From: Incurvaria masculella
Taxonomy: Eukaryota > Arthropoda > Insecta > Lepidoptera > Incurvariidae
Assembly (NCBI GenBank): GCA_946894095.1
Contig: OX335644.1
Coordinates: 17,217,595 to 17,281,594, forward strand
Direction of reading: 5' to 3'
Length of the DNA: 64,000 nucleotides
The notes under the pieces are model-generated. The model searched no databases, was not told the origin of the DNA, and saw only the letters and a program-made list of their open reading frames with translations. The number at the start of each line of letters is the position of its first letter. Position 1 is the first letter of the stretch. This document shows positions 56,401 to 64,000 of this stretch, one piece after another. Made by a program: the position numbers and the translations under genes.

Positions 56401-57330
56401 TATAGCTAAAAGTAAACCACGACCGCTGTAGTAAAAAATCGAACAAAAACCAAATAGATTATAAATCTTGATTAAATAAGCTATGTCTGATGACTAATCT
56501 TTTTAAGATGTTCTTACTTTATCATTGCGTAATCCACCTCCAAAATGATTGTATAAAACGCGCGAAAAATGCGAACTTTCGAACCTTATAACTTAGAAAC
56601 CAAACACAATTTTACAATGCCAATGGTCATCAGACATCTAGTTCGATCAAATAAAGCTATTTTGAGCAAAATTTTGGATCTCTGACAATAAATATGGGCG
56701 TGATCTTCTTTCCCCTTTTGTATGGGGAGATGAGCGGGATGGGCCACCTTAAATATGTTGTTCAATCTATCAGCAGTCAGTAAGGTCTAAGAAATCATTG
56801 GTTGTATTTGGCGTGAGGAAAAGGATGGGCTAAGCCTTGTTACAATTTACAAGTCAATTCCTAACCACAGAAAGATGTTTCGATATTTTTTTGTTCAATA
56901 AGTGACCTTTGATAAGGAAGTCTGTTTTGAAGCCTGGTCATAGCAAGAATTTGTGGCGGCATCGCTGTGTGCTGTCTATATTTGAGGTGACAATTATGTA
57001 TCACATTTGGGTGTCTGGCCAAACAGTACAGTACTAGTACTGCTATCTACCTACAACATTTCTTCTAGTGCAATGCTACCTACGTTTTAACCTATTTCCC
57101 GCAGCTTCTGTGGAATTGAACATTGTGATTTAATCCATCGAATAAGTCCCAAATGCGGAATGGAATGAGAGAGCTCACCTTTCAAGATCAGCATCGCTGA
57201 AGTCCCGGATGTCCTTCTTCGCCCAAGCCGGTTTGTCCTCGCCTTCGTGTTTCTTGCAACGCACGCCGGCTGGTGCGCCCAGCAGCAGAGCTACAAGGAA
57301 TGCGAGCGCACTCACTGTAACCGGTCGCAT
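41230..57330 (-). CDS. boca: boca/MESD, ER chaperone for LDL-receptor-family proteins (spliced)
   Basis: Minus-strand exons are 57330-57179, 53990-53852, 52741-52626 and 41410-41230, with consistent phases and a 195-residue product. A hydrophobic signal peptide (ALAFLVALLLG) is followed by KKDIRDFSDADLERLYDQWE, the conserved MESD start. The core is GKTLMVFVTVAGKP, ELTKLWQTGLWNNHIQAER, and then DDDRAIFMFKDGS plus AKDFLMEQEE. The C-terminus GDEL is an ER-retrieval signal. Known family members fold the beta-propeller/EGF modules of LDL receptors, including LRP5/6-arrow (Wnt) and yolk-protein receptors. The product is closer in length to the short fly protein than to vertebrate MESD, which has a lysine-rich tail absent here. 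The last intron is 11.2 kb and contains the giant fold-back structure. Confidence 0.95.
41491..42075 (+). repeat. left arm of the fold-back structure
   Basis: It begins TCGTCCGTCCATGAAATC, includes AAATATGCGGTATCATTTGC and CCCAATCTGTCGTCACACAT, and fades within a GC-rich GGCGGCG stretch. Its complement is the right arm. Confidence 0.88.
42076..42649. other. left spacer of the fold-back structure
   Basis: A GC-rich GGTGCGGAGGCAGTGCGG block leads into AT-rich sequence. A perfect 24-bp palindrome (AAGAACGTGATA and its complement) lies at 42486-42509, shortly before the satellite. There is no gene. Confidence 0.7.
42650..47850. repeat. satellite of about seven 626-647 bp units with inverted half-units
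   Basis: The marker CCGGCCATGTGCGAGTCTGA (with small variants) starts near 43262, 43888, 44533, 45180, 45827, 46457 and 47104, giving spacings of 626, 645, 647, 647, 630 and 647. Within each unit, a block reading TTACTGTTTTGAGCGCATTC to AGATTTTAAT is matched by an inverted block (AAATCTGACCATTAATTTCC to GTCGAAACAGTA). The unit is therefore itself fold-back. Outer ends at 42780-42990 and 47640-47840 are also inverted copies (GATCGTCGGTGTATAAAG and CTTTATACACCGACGATC). Confidence 0.9.
47997..48347 (+). mobile_element. CCGGCC-headed dispersed repeat, complete copy
   Basis: It opens AAAACCGGCCGAGTGCGAGT with the palindrome GCGAGTCGGACTCGC. It continues ACGAAGGGTTCCGTACC, a TTGTTGTTATAGCGGCAAAA core and a (ACGG)n run (about 48218-48290), and ends GGGTACGGAACCCTAAAAA. 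Short inverted ends GGTTCCGTACC/GGTACGGAACC are present. Other copies are at 54928, 61508 (reverse) and 63546. Confidence 0.82.
48355..48510 (+). mobile_element. CCGGCC-headed repeat, 3' half only
   Basis: It repeats the CTCTGTGAAAATTTCA, CCCTGTGACAGACGGACGG and GGGTACGGAACCCTAAAAA portions directly after the complete copy, as if the 3' half were duplicated. Confidence 0.75.
48515..48630. mobile_element. 116-bp inverted-repeat element
   Basis: GTATTCAGAGTG at the start and CACTCTGAATAC at the end are exact inverted repeats. No coding capacity. Confidence 0.6.
48950..49531 (-). repeat. right arm of the fold-back structure
   Basis: Read in reverse, it follows the left arm almost base for base, from CGTCCATGAAATCTTCAGAA through CAGTTTTGCAGCG to TTTCGCGCT. 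Small indels and substitutions suggest a moderately old pair. Confidence 0.88.
49650..50266. pseudogene. LINE 3' fragment with inverted 5' segment
   Basis: Minus-strand sequence from about 50070 down to 49650 encodes, with frame breaks, LQEYVYLGQILRL, RIQLGWAAFGKLK, TYGCETWTLTVAVVQRLKVA and AMERAMLGISLRDMV, then KLKWQWTGHVSRRDDDRW. From 50072 the plus strand continues the same protein: DDRWSNRVLHWRPWIGKRSV then GRPHARWEDD to EAYVQQWTQTR with a stop at 50264. These are consecutive parts of one lepidopteran LINE reverse-transcriptase C-terminus in opposite orientations. Confidence 0.8.
50546..50850 (-). mobile_element. SINE copy, head degraded
   Basis: The family body is clear: GTCATGATATTTGCCCAACA, AATGCCAGGAACTTACC, CTGAATGGAAACATGGACAA and AATGTAATGGTACCAACGCG. 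The head side is interrupted near GTGGTGCATGGACAG. Confidence 0.7.
50851..51389. other. boca last intron, no feature seen
   Basis: AT-rich, with no recognised motif. Confidence 0.5.
51390..51546. mobile_element. 157-bp MITE, CTAAG-flanked (copy 1)
   Basis: It is bounded by CTAAG on both sides (51385-51389 and 51547-51551). It opens GGCCCAGTGCACGAAA and ends TTTCTTCGTGCAACCGGGG, so the ends are roughly inverted. A second 157-bp copy, also between CTAAG motifs, is at 58049-58205. Confidence 0.75.
51680..52275. mobile_element. AACCGACTTCAAA repeat, second copy, with telomere motif in the loop
   Basis: It shares fold-back arms and body with 10077-10644. The arms are GAGTCGGCGTCAGCC and GGCTGACACCGACTC with the TGTAGTTACGATTT extension. 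The loop is longer because it contains (AACCT)5 at 51796-51820, the complement of the insect telomere repeat. Confidence 0.82.
51796..51820. repeat. interstitial telomere-like (AACCT)5
   Basis: Five perfect tandem AACCT units read as AGGTT on the other strand, the same permutation class as TTAGG. The corresponding loop of the copy at 10077 has only AACCTTGGCTACCTTGG. Confidence 0.9.
52485..52610 (-). mobile_element. SINE fragment
   Basis: AATTAGGTGCCATGCCAGGA, GAGCACGGCTACACTGGAA and CACAGACAATTTTTTATT match the SINE body. It ends just before boca exon 3's donor side. Confidence 0.6.
52626..52741 (-). CDS. boca: boca exon 3 (core domain)
   Basis: The acceptor is TGACTTCAG. The 38 codons start GKTLMVFVTVAGKPPRARAD and end WNNHIQAE, and the donor is GAGAG|GTTGCA. 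The GKTLM-FV-V motif is the most conserved part of the family. Confidence 0.95.
53300..53440 (+). pseudogene. possible LINE C-terminal scrap
   Basis: Plus-strand GILRWLRHVEGMNDERM resembles the RLRWLGHVERM-DDR segment of CR1-type LINE proteins. It is short and isolated, inside the second boca intron. Confidence 0.35.
53852..53990 (-). CDS. boca: boca exon 2
   Basis: The acceptor is TTTGTAG on the minus strand. The first G completes Arg, then 46 codons start LYDQWEEDEEPLPPDELPPH and end SVLEATKK. The donor is AAG|GTACCC. It corresponds to the acidic, proline-rich segment before the MESD core. Confidence 0.93.
54055..54425 (-). mobile_element. SINE, full-length copy (head type 2)
   Basis: On the minus strand it opens TCAGCCGCGGTAGCTCAGTA, with box A-like TAGCTCAGTA and box B-like GTTAGGTTCTGGATGGG. 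It runs through the complete body and ends CCATCCATGTCCAGTTACAT plus an A-run. This is the best type-2 reference copy in the window. Confidence 0.82.
54928..55183 (+). mobile_element. CCGGCC-headed dispersed repeat
   Basis: It has AAAACCGGCCAAGTGCGAGT, CACGAAGGGTTCCGTAC, the TTGTTGTTATAGCGGCAAAA core, a short ACGG run and GGGTACGGAACCCTAAAAA. The GCGAGTC palindrome is damaged (GTCGGTATCGC). Confidence 0.8.
55225..55550 (+). mobile_element. SINE copy (head type 1)
   Basis: The tRNA-like head includes TAGTGGCGCAGGGACTTGGC and GCCAGAGGTCTGAAATCCTC. It is followed by the body GCGGCAATGAAAAGTTGTCC and the tail GTGGTCATCCATGTCAGATT. Confidence 0.75.
55640..56007. mobile_element. 368-bp palindromic MITE, TTAA-flanked (copy 2, reversed)
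   Basis: TTAA at 55636-55639 and 56008-56011 flanks ends GGTCGGCCCGTAAGC and GCTTACGGGCCGTTC. It has the same length as copy 1 at 21879, in opposite orientation. The internal symmetrical motif GCATGCAGACACAGATATTT occurs as a complement in the other half. Confidence 0.88.
56207..56748. mobile_element. 542-bp TTAA-flanked inverted-repeat element
   Basis: TTAA at 56203-56206 and 56749-56752 flanks the ends GGTGGCCCAACCCGC and GCGGGATGGGCCACC (inverted, one mismatch). No transposase frame. A non-autonomous piggyBac-type element is likely. Confidence 0.8.
57179..57330 (-). CDS. boca: boca exon 1 (signal peptide and KKDIRD motif)
   Basis: ATG at 57330 starts MRPVTVSALAFLVALLLGAP, a clear signal peptide. 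Mature sequence then begins near CKKHEGEDKPAWAKKDIRDF. The donor GAAAG|GTGAGC leaves two bases of an Arg codon. Confidence 0.95.
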
Positions 57331-59177
57331 CTTTCTATACTTGTACCAGCTGATAATGATAACAGTGAGGTAAGGTAACGGAGTTAAATATATATTTTTT
57401 TTTCATAGAATATCGTGACGATCGACGGATATTATCGCGACAATACCCCACAGAAAAACACATAGCCCAACGGATACGTTATGTTCTGTGGACCCGTTTA
57501 AATTATATTCTGTGCAACCGACCAAACAAACCAAAGATTATAGACCAAAGCCAAAGACTATTTCATATATTTCCATAGCACAGACTTGGACCATAGACTA
57601 ATATATTCACAGACACACTACTAGATTACTCACTGGTGACTCATCGGTGTGTCACAACGCTTTCGTACAATTGAAATGACAGCCACCAGTCACCCTAGTA
57701 TTGTCCCTTTCTAATAATTCTAATTAGAGTGCGATGTAATGTGTTGCCAGATTGGTTTGCGCGCGGAGTGGTCTTTTAATTCTTTATTTGCAGAAATAAA
57801 CCCTATCTAACCCTAAAATGAATTCAGTTATTTTTCGAGTTGAGTAAATATGTGATCGCTTATTTATTTTTTGTACAAGAAATTAATTATTTGTAAATTC
57901 GTTTATAAAGTGAATTATAATGTTTAAAGTAAATCGAGAGGATCAGAAATTATCTGAAGAAAAAAATCTCAAATTGGATTAGTCAGGGGTATATTCATGA
58001 AATGTCATTGCCGAAAAGAAAATCACATTAAACAGTACATTGACTAAGGGCCGAGTGCACGAAAGAACAAAAAATCAAAATCAACGTCAGAGTATGATCA
58101 AACACATCACTTTGTGTGGACAGTATGGAAGGAACTCTATGCGGTTCATTAAAAGTGACGTGTTAGAACATTGATTAACTCAGCCGTTTCTTCGTGCAAC
58201 CGGGGCTAAGACCAAGACCTTTACCTCTATCCTCCGTGACCAAGACCAATAGGCAAACATGTGATTGAAAATTAAAATTAGGAACAAAATTTTTCAATTA
58301 TTAATTTACGTAAGTCCCGGCGGATGAGGTTTTTTTTAAAGTTCACAAAATTCTCAGTGGTTTCAGATATTGCATATTTTCGCTATAATAGGTAAGCACA
58401 TTTTAATCCTATCTTGCGATTTCAGCTTTATGATGAAATTCATTATCGTTAATCTAAAATAAATATATTACATGTATAGTAGTAAAATGGAACATATTTG
58501 TAATCAAATATTTAATCATTAAATTTCCGGTTTGATTTCGGTCAATTTTCTATACGAACCGCGACATGGCGTCATCGTGGCAGACTGATGTGTTTCTATC
58601 AAGGTAAAGATCAGTCAGTACGCATTCAATAGTTTACGGAGAACCGATAACTATAAACCATAGAGTATGTAAATACTTCAACTGTCACATTGATGGCTGT
58701 CATTTTGTTGCACCCAAGTCTGTGAGCAAATCCGAGCCAGCAAGTCAGCACAGAACATATAATATCCTCCAGTCAGTTCAATTTCTGCTACGTGACGCGT
58801 TGTAGTTTCCGCGTTTGAGTTTCTCATGCCTGTTCTACTGGCATGAAATTTAATAAACTACTCGTTACTATTAGCAGTGTCTACAACTGAAGGTTCTCTC
58901 GATGGTCGCTGATTATTGCATACTATTCTGTTATCGGATTCGTTGACTCCTTTTAATTACTCATCGTGTTCATCAAATAATATTGCTCTTGTGAACATTA
59001 TTTTATTTGTAATAAAAAAACAATTTGAAAACCGGGAAGAACCATTTCCCCGCAAATTTTACAAATTCTTATAACCTCAGTTCCCGCCGAAACATCCGCA
59101 ACTCTCGCCAATAGGGGTCCCTAGAACCATTACGAGCTCCCGCCAAATTTGAGCGCCACGGTTAAGCGCGGGCCGCG
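57331..59177. promoter_or_regulatory. divergent upstream region of boca and spinster
   Basis: The start codons of boca (minus, 57330) and spinster (plus, 59178) face away from each other across 1847 bp. No TATA box stands out near either start. Spinster is preceded by a locally GC-richer stretch (about 59090-59177). A 157-bp MITE copy lies at 58049-58205. Shared regulation is an inference from the layout. Confidence 0.5.
58049..58205. mobile_element. 157-bp MITE, CTAAG-flanked (copy 2)
   Basis: CTAAG flanks at 58044-58048 and 58206-58210. It opens GGCCGAGTGCACGAAAG and ends CTTCGTGCAACCGGGG, very similar to 51390-51546. Confidence 0.75.
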
Positions 59178-59367
59178 ATGGAGGGCGGAGAGGCGTCACG
59201 TGTGGGCCTGACCGGCGGCGGGGACAGCGAATCGGCGACCTCGCTACTACAGGAGAAGAAGGTCCAGGAGCGACAGCTTAGCGACATGACAAGAGCTGAA
59301 TATGTGACCGTCGCAATACTTTGTTTCGTCAATCTCATCAACTACATGGACCGCTTCACGCTGGCAG
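59178..59367 (+). CDS. spin: spinster, first coding exon (gene continues outside window)
   Basis: ATG at 59178 begins MEGGEASRVGLTGGGDSESA, a cytosolic tail of about 39 residues. The first membrane helix follows, YVTVAILCFVNLINYMDRFT, ending LAG. The donor is GCAG|GTATGT. The FVNLINYMDRFT motif is the hallmark of spinster-family MFS transporters. These act in late endosomes/lysosomes and affect lysosome reformation, autophagy and (in vertebrate Spns2) sphingolipid export. No following exon is recognised before 64000, so intron 1 exceeds 4.6 kb. Confidence 0.92.
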
Positions 59368-59640
59368 GTATGTTGTGCAAAGTATTACATTGGCCCTCGC
59401 TAGACGCTACCCACAAAAAAGTTTCAACCATGTTGTGCTCAAATTATTGTAATAATGGCGTATAGTAGTTCGAATTATGCACTATTAACTGCTTTACCTA
59501 CTGCCTCATTAAAAAATTGCTCTGAGGCTAGACCCCAGCCACTTCGCCCGATTTTTTTGAACGATTTCGAATCACATGTGAGTTAACATACGGCATTCAT
59601 ATTTTTTTGTTTTTTTAATTTTTTTAAAAGCTGGTATTAA

Positions 59641-59798
59641 CCCTTTGGATTCCGAAAAGGTATTTCTTCCCCATGCAAGATTTCTCCTTCCTTCGCCCTT
59701 TGCAATAACGCAATTTTCCCGCCAAAAACCTTTGACAATATCGATCTTAATTTTGCACCAAAAATAAGGTCAATATCGACTGAACGGAAGCCGAAGGG
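59641..59798. mobile_element. 158-bp TTAA-flanked MITE
   Basis: TTAA at 59637-59640 and 59799-59802. The ends CCCTTTGGATTCCG and CGGAAGCCGAAGGG are inverted with two mismatches. It lies in spinster intron 1. Confidence 0.72.
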
Positions 59799-59802
59799 TT
59801 AA

Positions 59803-60274
59803 GGGCCTGGTACTAGCCAAATCGCAAAGTTAGACGAGGCACCCCAAGTAAACTAACTAGGTCTGACGATTATAAGTGTCATCCTTACAATATATGATTC
59901 CTTGTCTAGGAATCGAATGATTTTCGTTAATGTATGTTTCCTTTTTCTATACAAAATACATTGCGGAAACGGTGTCCATTTCCGAACTTTTTTGACTAAA
60001 TGTAGAAATCTAAAAGCAAATGGAATTTTTTGTTTATGCATATATGCTGTTTTTGCTTATATCTAGAAATCGAATGACTTTCAGATTTCTAATGAGAAAA
60101 ATCAACTTTTTTTATTTTTATTATTATTTAAATAAATGATGGAATAAAAAAATATTAACAATCCATTATCAGTCTGGAGTTCTATTTGGATTTGCTGAAG
60201 CGTTTCACTACATATTATTACATTTGTTAAAAAGTGCATTTGTATGGCGCGAGTAGTTGGCTAGTCCTAGCGCC
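59803..60274. mobile_element. 472-bp TTAA-flanked MITE abutting the previous one
   Basis: TTAA at 59799-59802 (shared with the 158-bp element) and 60275-60278. The ends GGGCCTGGTACTAGCCAA and TTGGCTAGTCCTAGCGCC are inverted with a few mismatches. No transposase frame. Confidence 0.72.
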
Positions 60275-60278
60275 TTAA

Positions 60279-61329
60279 CCTAATTTTTTGAAAAATAATA
60301 TTACATCGCATTGCATTCATCGTACGTCGTCTCATCAAAATGTTGATGAATACTCACAAAACAAATGATGCTAAAAATATGATTGTACGTCAATTTCCAA
60401 AAGAACGAGACAAGTTAATTTTATTATAGATCTGTAAATATGTATCCCGGTCATGGTGCAGTTGCGGCCAAAAACAAAATTTAAGCAAATCGAATATCAA
60501 ATCAGGAATACCTACATGCATAAATGCGCATCTTCGTCCATGGGGGTCACGAGATATTATACCACAGAGATTTTTAGCATTTGGTTTTTTACAATGTTTT
60601 GTTTTTATGAAATATATATTTACAAAATCAATCGTTGTATTGTATTGTTTTTATTTCATTCTTAGGTAGGTAACCTACACTAAAACATGTCATAAATCGT
60701 TATGTTAGGTCTATGTCAAAAATAGAAAAGTCGCATGCTCTATTTCCATGCGCATAAAAACTGGAAAAAATTCCTTGCCAGTCAAAAATAAGTTTAAAAC
60801 TTAATTCAAATTGAAGTAATTAATTAATCAATAAAAAAATCACAATTTACAGTTTGGCCGCTGAGAGAATGCACTTTTGACGTTTTCCATTAGGTTGTGA
60901 CCACTAATATTTAATATAACATACTAACAACTAATATACATGCAGTATAGGGAATAGATAGTGTAATGATGCTCTTAAAAGGAAATAATTAGGAGGATGA
61001 ATAATGCTAAATTATAACATTAAAAGATTATACACAAATTAACTTATAAAACAATGAAATACCTATTCTTTATACTTCTAGGGCTTAGCAGAGAGACACT
61101 TCTTAAGTCAACAGTTTGTGGATTCGTATATTAGCTCTAAAAAAATTATATTAGGCCGCTTGCGGCTGGTGAGCCGCGGTCTTACAACCCACAACCCTGT
61201 TCTATACCTTTTCAAACACGTATACTACTGCCTTTCCAAATGAGTAGCAGCAATTATTTAATAAGGATTTTAAATAAGAATGGCAATAATTTTCTCTAAA
61301 AAAACGAGAATGACCCATCGCTGGTTGGT
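60279..61329. other. spinster intron 1, no gene seen
   Basis: AT-rich, with no recognised motif. Confidence 0.5.
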
Positions 61330-61507
61330 AGATAACCATTGAATGAAAGAAGGTCGAGACTTCAAAGAAAATTGTCCGTGTTTTAACCCACTTCAATGAA
61401 GCCATGCAATATAAGGAAGTTCCTGGCATGGCACCTAGTTCCTCCGGGAATGCAAAGTGTGTGAATATCATGATAGAAATTAAGCTATTATCCATGTCCA
61501 TTTGCTT
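61330..61507 (+). mobile_element. SINE 3' part
   Basis: AATTGTCCGTGTTTTAACCC, TTCCTGGCATGGCACCTAGT and TTATCCATGTCCAT match the 3' part of the family. It runs directly into a CCGGCC-type repeat. Confidence 0.7.
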
Positions 61508-61808
61508 TTTAGGGTTCCGTACCCAAAGGGTAAAAACGGAACCCTATTACTAAGCCTCCGCTGTCCGTCCGGCCGTCCGTCTGTCACAGGGCTGTATCTC
61601 GTGAACCGCAATAGGTAGGAAGCTGAAATTTTCACAGAGTGTGTATTAATTTTGCCGCTATAACAACAAATAGGTAAAATAAAATAATACAAATAATTAA
61701 AGGGGCGCCCCATACAAAAAATGTATTAATTTTATTTTTTGTTAAATCTTGTACAAAGGTACGGAACCCTTCGTGTGCGAATCTGACTCGCACTTGGCCG
61801 GTTTTTAC
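61508..61808 (-). mobile_element. CCGGCC-headed dispersed repeat (reverse)
   Basis: Read on the minus strand it opens AAAACCGGCCAAGTGCGAGT, includes the GTTGTTATAGCGGCAAAA core and a short ACGG-type run, and ends GGGTACGGAACCCTAAAAA. Confidence 0.8.
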
Positions 61809-62207
61809 TTTAAAAGTAAATAAACTTCTCTGAACCCTAACCATAGGGTGTAGTTGTGAAGAGGCACTTTTCCGGAGTTATCAAACATTGACCTTTTAGC
61901 ATGGCTTTATCAAATAATGTTTGCAGCCCTCACCTCGCTTAATTTGCAGACCACTTCAAGCTCGATGTCTGCTACCATCAATCAATACTGCAAAGATAAG
62001 GTTATATCTTTGCTCTCTAGCTGGACCCAACACACCACAAGACTAATGTAAGCAAGCACTCCATCAGCAACAGAGTTGTTGAGGACTTAAACAAACTCCC
62101 TGTGGAGAAATCAACTCAAATAATGTTAATAAATTTAATTACCGTTTGAACACTCACCTAAACAACTTGTTAAAAGTCCTTCAAGACCATGTTAATAGTA
62201 TTTTTAA
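61809..62207. other. spinster intron 1, no gene seen
   Basis: No motif recognised. Confidence 0.45.
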
Positions 62208-62255
62208 CCGACTTCTAAAAAAGGAGGAGGTTATCAATTCGTCTGTATGTTTTTT
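62208..62255 (-). mobile_element. end fragment of the AACCGACTTCAAA repeat
   Basis: TTTAACCGACTTCTAAAAAA then GGAGGAGGTTATCAATTCGT is the complement of the 3' end of the elements at 10077 and 51680. Confidence 0.65.
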
Positions 62256-62539
62256 TTTTTAATAGTCTAACACGCTATTTTTAGGGTTCCCACCCTCCAA
62301 AGGAAAACAATATCAACAATCTCTCAAGACTCTCATGAACGGGTAGAAGTATCAAGTTGAATTTTTATCAATTTCAAAACCTATAGGGTACCAAGCATCA
62401 TGGAATTTGGCCAGAAGCAAGCTCAATGCACAGGTATCCAAGTCCGAAAATAGTTGATTTGTAATAATTATATGAATAAACAATTGGTGAAAAAAAAAAA
62501 CGGTATGTCTTGATAGTTGAACATTGGTTCATTTTGTTT

Positions 62540-62770
62540 ATGTAACCACACCTACTGCCTTTATGTTAGCCCAACGCGTCTCATGGGAACTAGGTGCCGT
62601 GCCAGGACCTTCTTTATAATGCACGGCTACAACGGAACTGGATGGTAAACACAGAAAAAATATTGTCGCTTCGACCGTCGTTCATTCAATGCGATGGTGT
62701 CAACCCGGGCGGGATTAACCGCCACCTAGTAAGTAAGAAATGGGTAACTACAGTTCTACGACTAAACCCT
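62540..62770 (-). mobile_element. SINE copy, head truncated
   Basis: TTAGCCCAACGCGTCTC, GGTGCCGTGCCAGGACCTTC, TGCGATGGTGTCAACCCGGG and CCACCTAGTAAGTAAG match the family body. Confidence 0.7.
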
Positions 62771-62859
62771 CAGTTACGACATGCACGAGAAGACATTCAG
62801 TGGGCTTAATTGTATTCTATAATATCAGTATTTTTTTGTCATTTCGTCTACGAACTTAA

Positions 62860-63198
62860 GAGGATAATGAGGTGCTCAAGTTCCACGCAATGGCTCGTGC
62901 CTGTTTGTTCAGTAAAATTAAGAAATTTTTTTCTGAGATTTTGCACATTACAAAATCAACTGATCTGTACGTTTTTTTTAATAACTTAAGGCGTATATCC
63001 ATCATTACGCCTTTTAGTATTTGCATACCTTTTTTTTAGAGGCGTACGGATATAAGTTAATTTATTAACAAACAAAAACGTACGGACATAGATCTTAGTT
63101 ATTTATTTAATGTGCAACATTTCAGAAAAGTTTCGCTTAATTCTACTGATTAAACCGACACGAGCCATTGCGTGGAGCTCGATCACCTCGTTATTCTC
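62860..63198. mobile_element. GGATAATGAG inverted-repeat element
   Basis: The left end GAGGATAATGAGGTGCTCAA with CGCAATGGCTCGTGCC is matched by the inverted right end GACACGAGCCATTGCGTGGA with CACCTCGTTATTCTC. Related ends are found at 25578, 31170 and 31815. There is a TTAA beside the left end only. Confidence 0.6.
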
Positions 63199-63545
63199 TA
63201 CGGAACCCTCAGGGGTTTTTTGTACACATTTCTGTCAAATCTTTCCGAACCGACTCGAACCGGTTCTCCCTGTTTTCGGGTAGGTCTGTGGGGGCACTTT
63301 CAAAGTTCGATGATTGCGACTATTTATACCGCCATCGGACATACGCAGCCAACGAGTAAGGTAGGACGGGAGAGGCGACCAGATAGTGTTAGCGATAGTG
63401 CACTGATGGGAGTTGGTTCGGTTGCGAATTCGGAATGCGCTTAATCGAATGTTCGTTGCCCTAAATGGCGTCCCGTGCAGCATTACGTGTTCTTACGTTT
63501 CGTTGAAACTCGGGAACGCGCTACCGCCAAGATATGTATTATCAC

Positions 63546-63815
63546 TAAAAACCGGCTTAGTGCGATTCGTACTCGCACTCGAAGGGTTCCATACCATGCC
63601 AAAACAATCACGCTTTTATATAAATTAAAGCCCCCGGGGGGGGGGGGGGGCTTTAATTATATTACTTTTAATATATATTACTTTTACTTTTTTTTTGTTA
63701 TAGTGGAAATAGAAATGCACACTGTGTGAAAATGTCAATTGTCGGTTTATTAGATACAACCAGCTGACAGACGGATGGTCGGGCGGACGGACGGGCGGCC
63801 AGTGGAGGCTTAGTT
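63546..63815 (+). mobile_element. CCGGCC-headed dispersed repeat, diverged
   Basis: AAAACCGGCTTAGTGCGATT, CTCGAAGGGTTCCATACC and a TTTGTTATAGTGG core with a short GACGG run. The 3' end is replaced by a SINE T-run. A 16-base G run is at about 63632-63650. Confidence 0.7.
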
Positions 63816-64000
63816 TTTTTTTTATGCAACCTGACATGAATGGACTACCGTTATGATATAAGCCCAATACACCATACACCACATTTCTGAAGGAATTAGG
63901 TGCACTGCCAGGACCTTCCCATTACGAGCATGGCTACATTGAACTGGATGGAAAATACGGACAATTTTTCATTGCCGCTTCGACCATCTTTTCATCCAAT
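63816..64000 (-). mobile_element. SINE copy running off the window
   Basis: After a T-run (the SINE's A-tail on the minus strand) come GCAACCTGACATGAATGG, GGTGCACTGCCAGGACCTTC and GAACTGGATGGAAAATACGG. The head is outside the window. Confidence 0.75.

Overview
The window looks like a chromosomal segment of a moth or butterfly (Lepidoptera). Three conserved animal genes with short, GC-rich, spliced exons sit in a very AT-rich background. That background is packed with short interspersed repeats, TTAA-flanked inverted-repeat elements and a BEL/Pao retrotransposon. One repeat also carries the TTAGG-type insect telomere motif. The assignment rests on sequence character and gene content, not on a database search.

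Layout. (1) 1-28884, plus strand: the 3' part of a kazrin-family gene (three SAM domains). I place eight exons at 1-105, 16962-17150, 18121-18279, 18618-18741, 19289-19433, 25741-25849, 27601-27780 and 28654-28884. All junction phases agree, and two introns use GC donors. The introns hold tRNA-derived SINEs, MITEs, a LINE reverse-transcriptase relic, a mariner transposase relic, Helitron-like pieces and several tandem arrays. Some arrays are copies of the preceding exon's 3' end plus its splice donor. (2) 28885-32400: 3' flank, SINE, a TTAA-flanked element with a LINE tail, and a small THAP-domain first exon (32204-32298). (3) 32403-39639: a young, apparently intact BEL/Pao element on the minus strand with 531-bp LTRs and a GTTTA target duplication. 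(4) 41230-57330, minus strand: boca/MESD, an ER chaperone for LDL-receptor-family proteins, complete in four exons. Its last intron holds an approximately 8-kb fold-back structure (41491-49531). This has about 0.58-kb inverted arms around a satellite of seven roughly 640-bp units, which itself has inverted ends. Next to it lie a 5'-inverted LINE insertion and a palindromic repeat containing (AACCT)5. (5) 59178 onward, plus strand: first coding exon of spinster, a lysosomal/endosomal MFS transporter, divergent from boca across an approximately 1.8-kb shared upstream region. The rest of the gene lies beyond the window.

The genes are ordinary single-copy housekeeping or developmental genes and do not form a pathway. 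The unusual biology is in the non-coding structure: the nested fold-back satellite in boca, and the repeated copying of exon tails with their donor sites in kazrin. Exon positions come from reading frames, splice consensus and remembered family similarity. No alignment or transcript was available.
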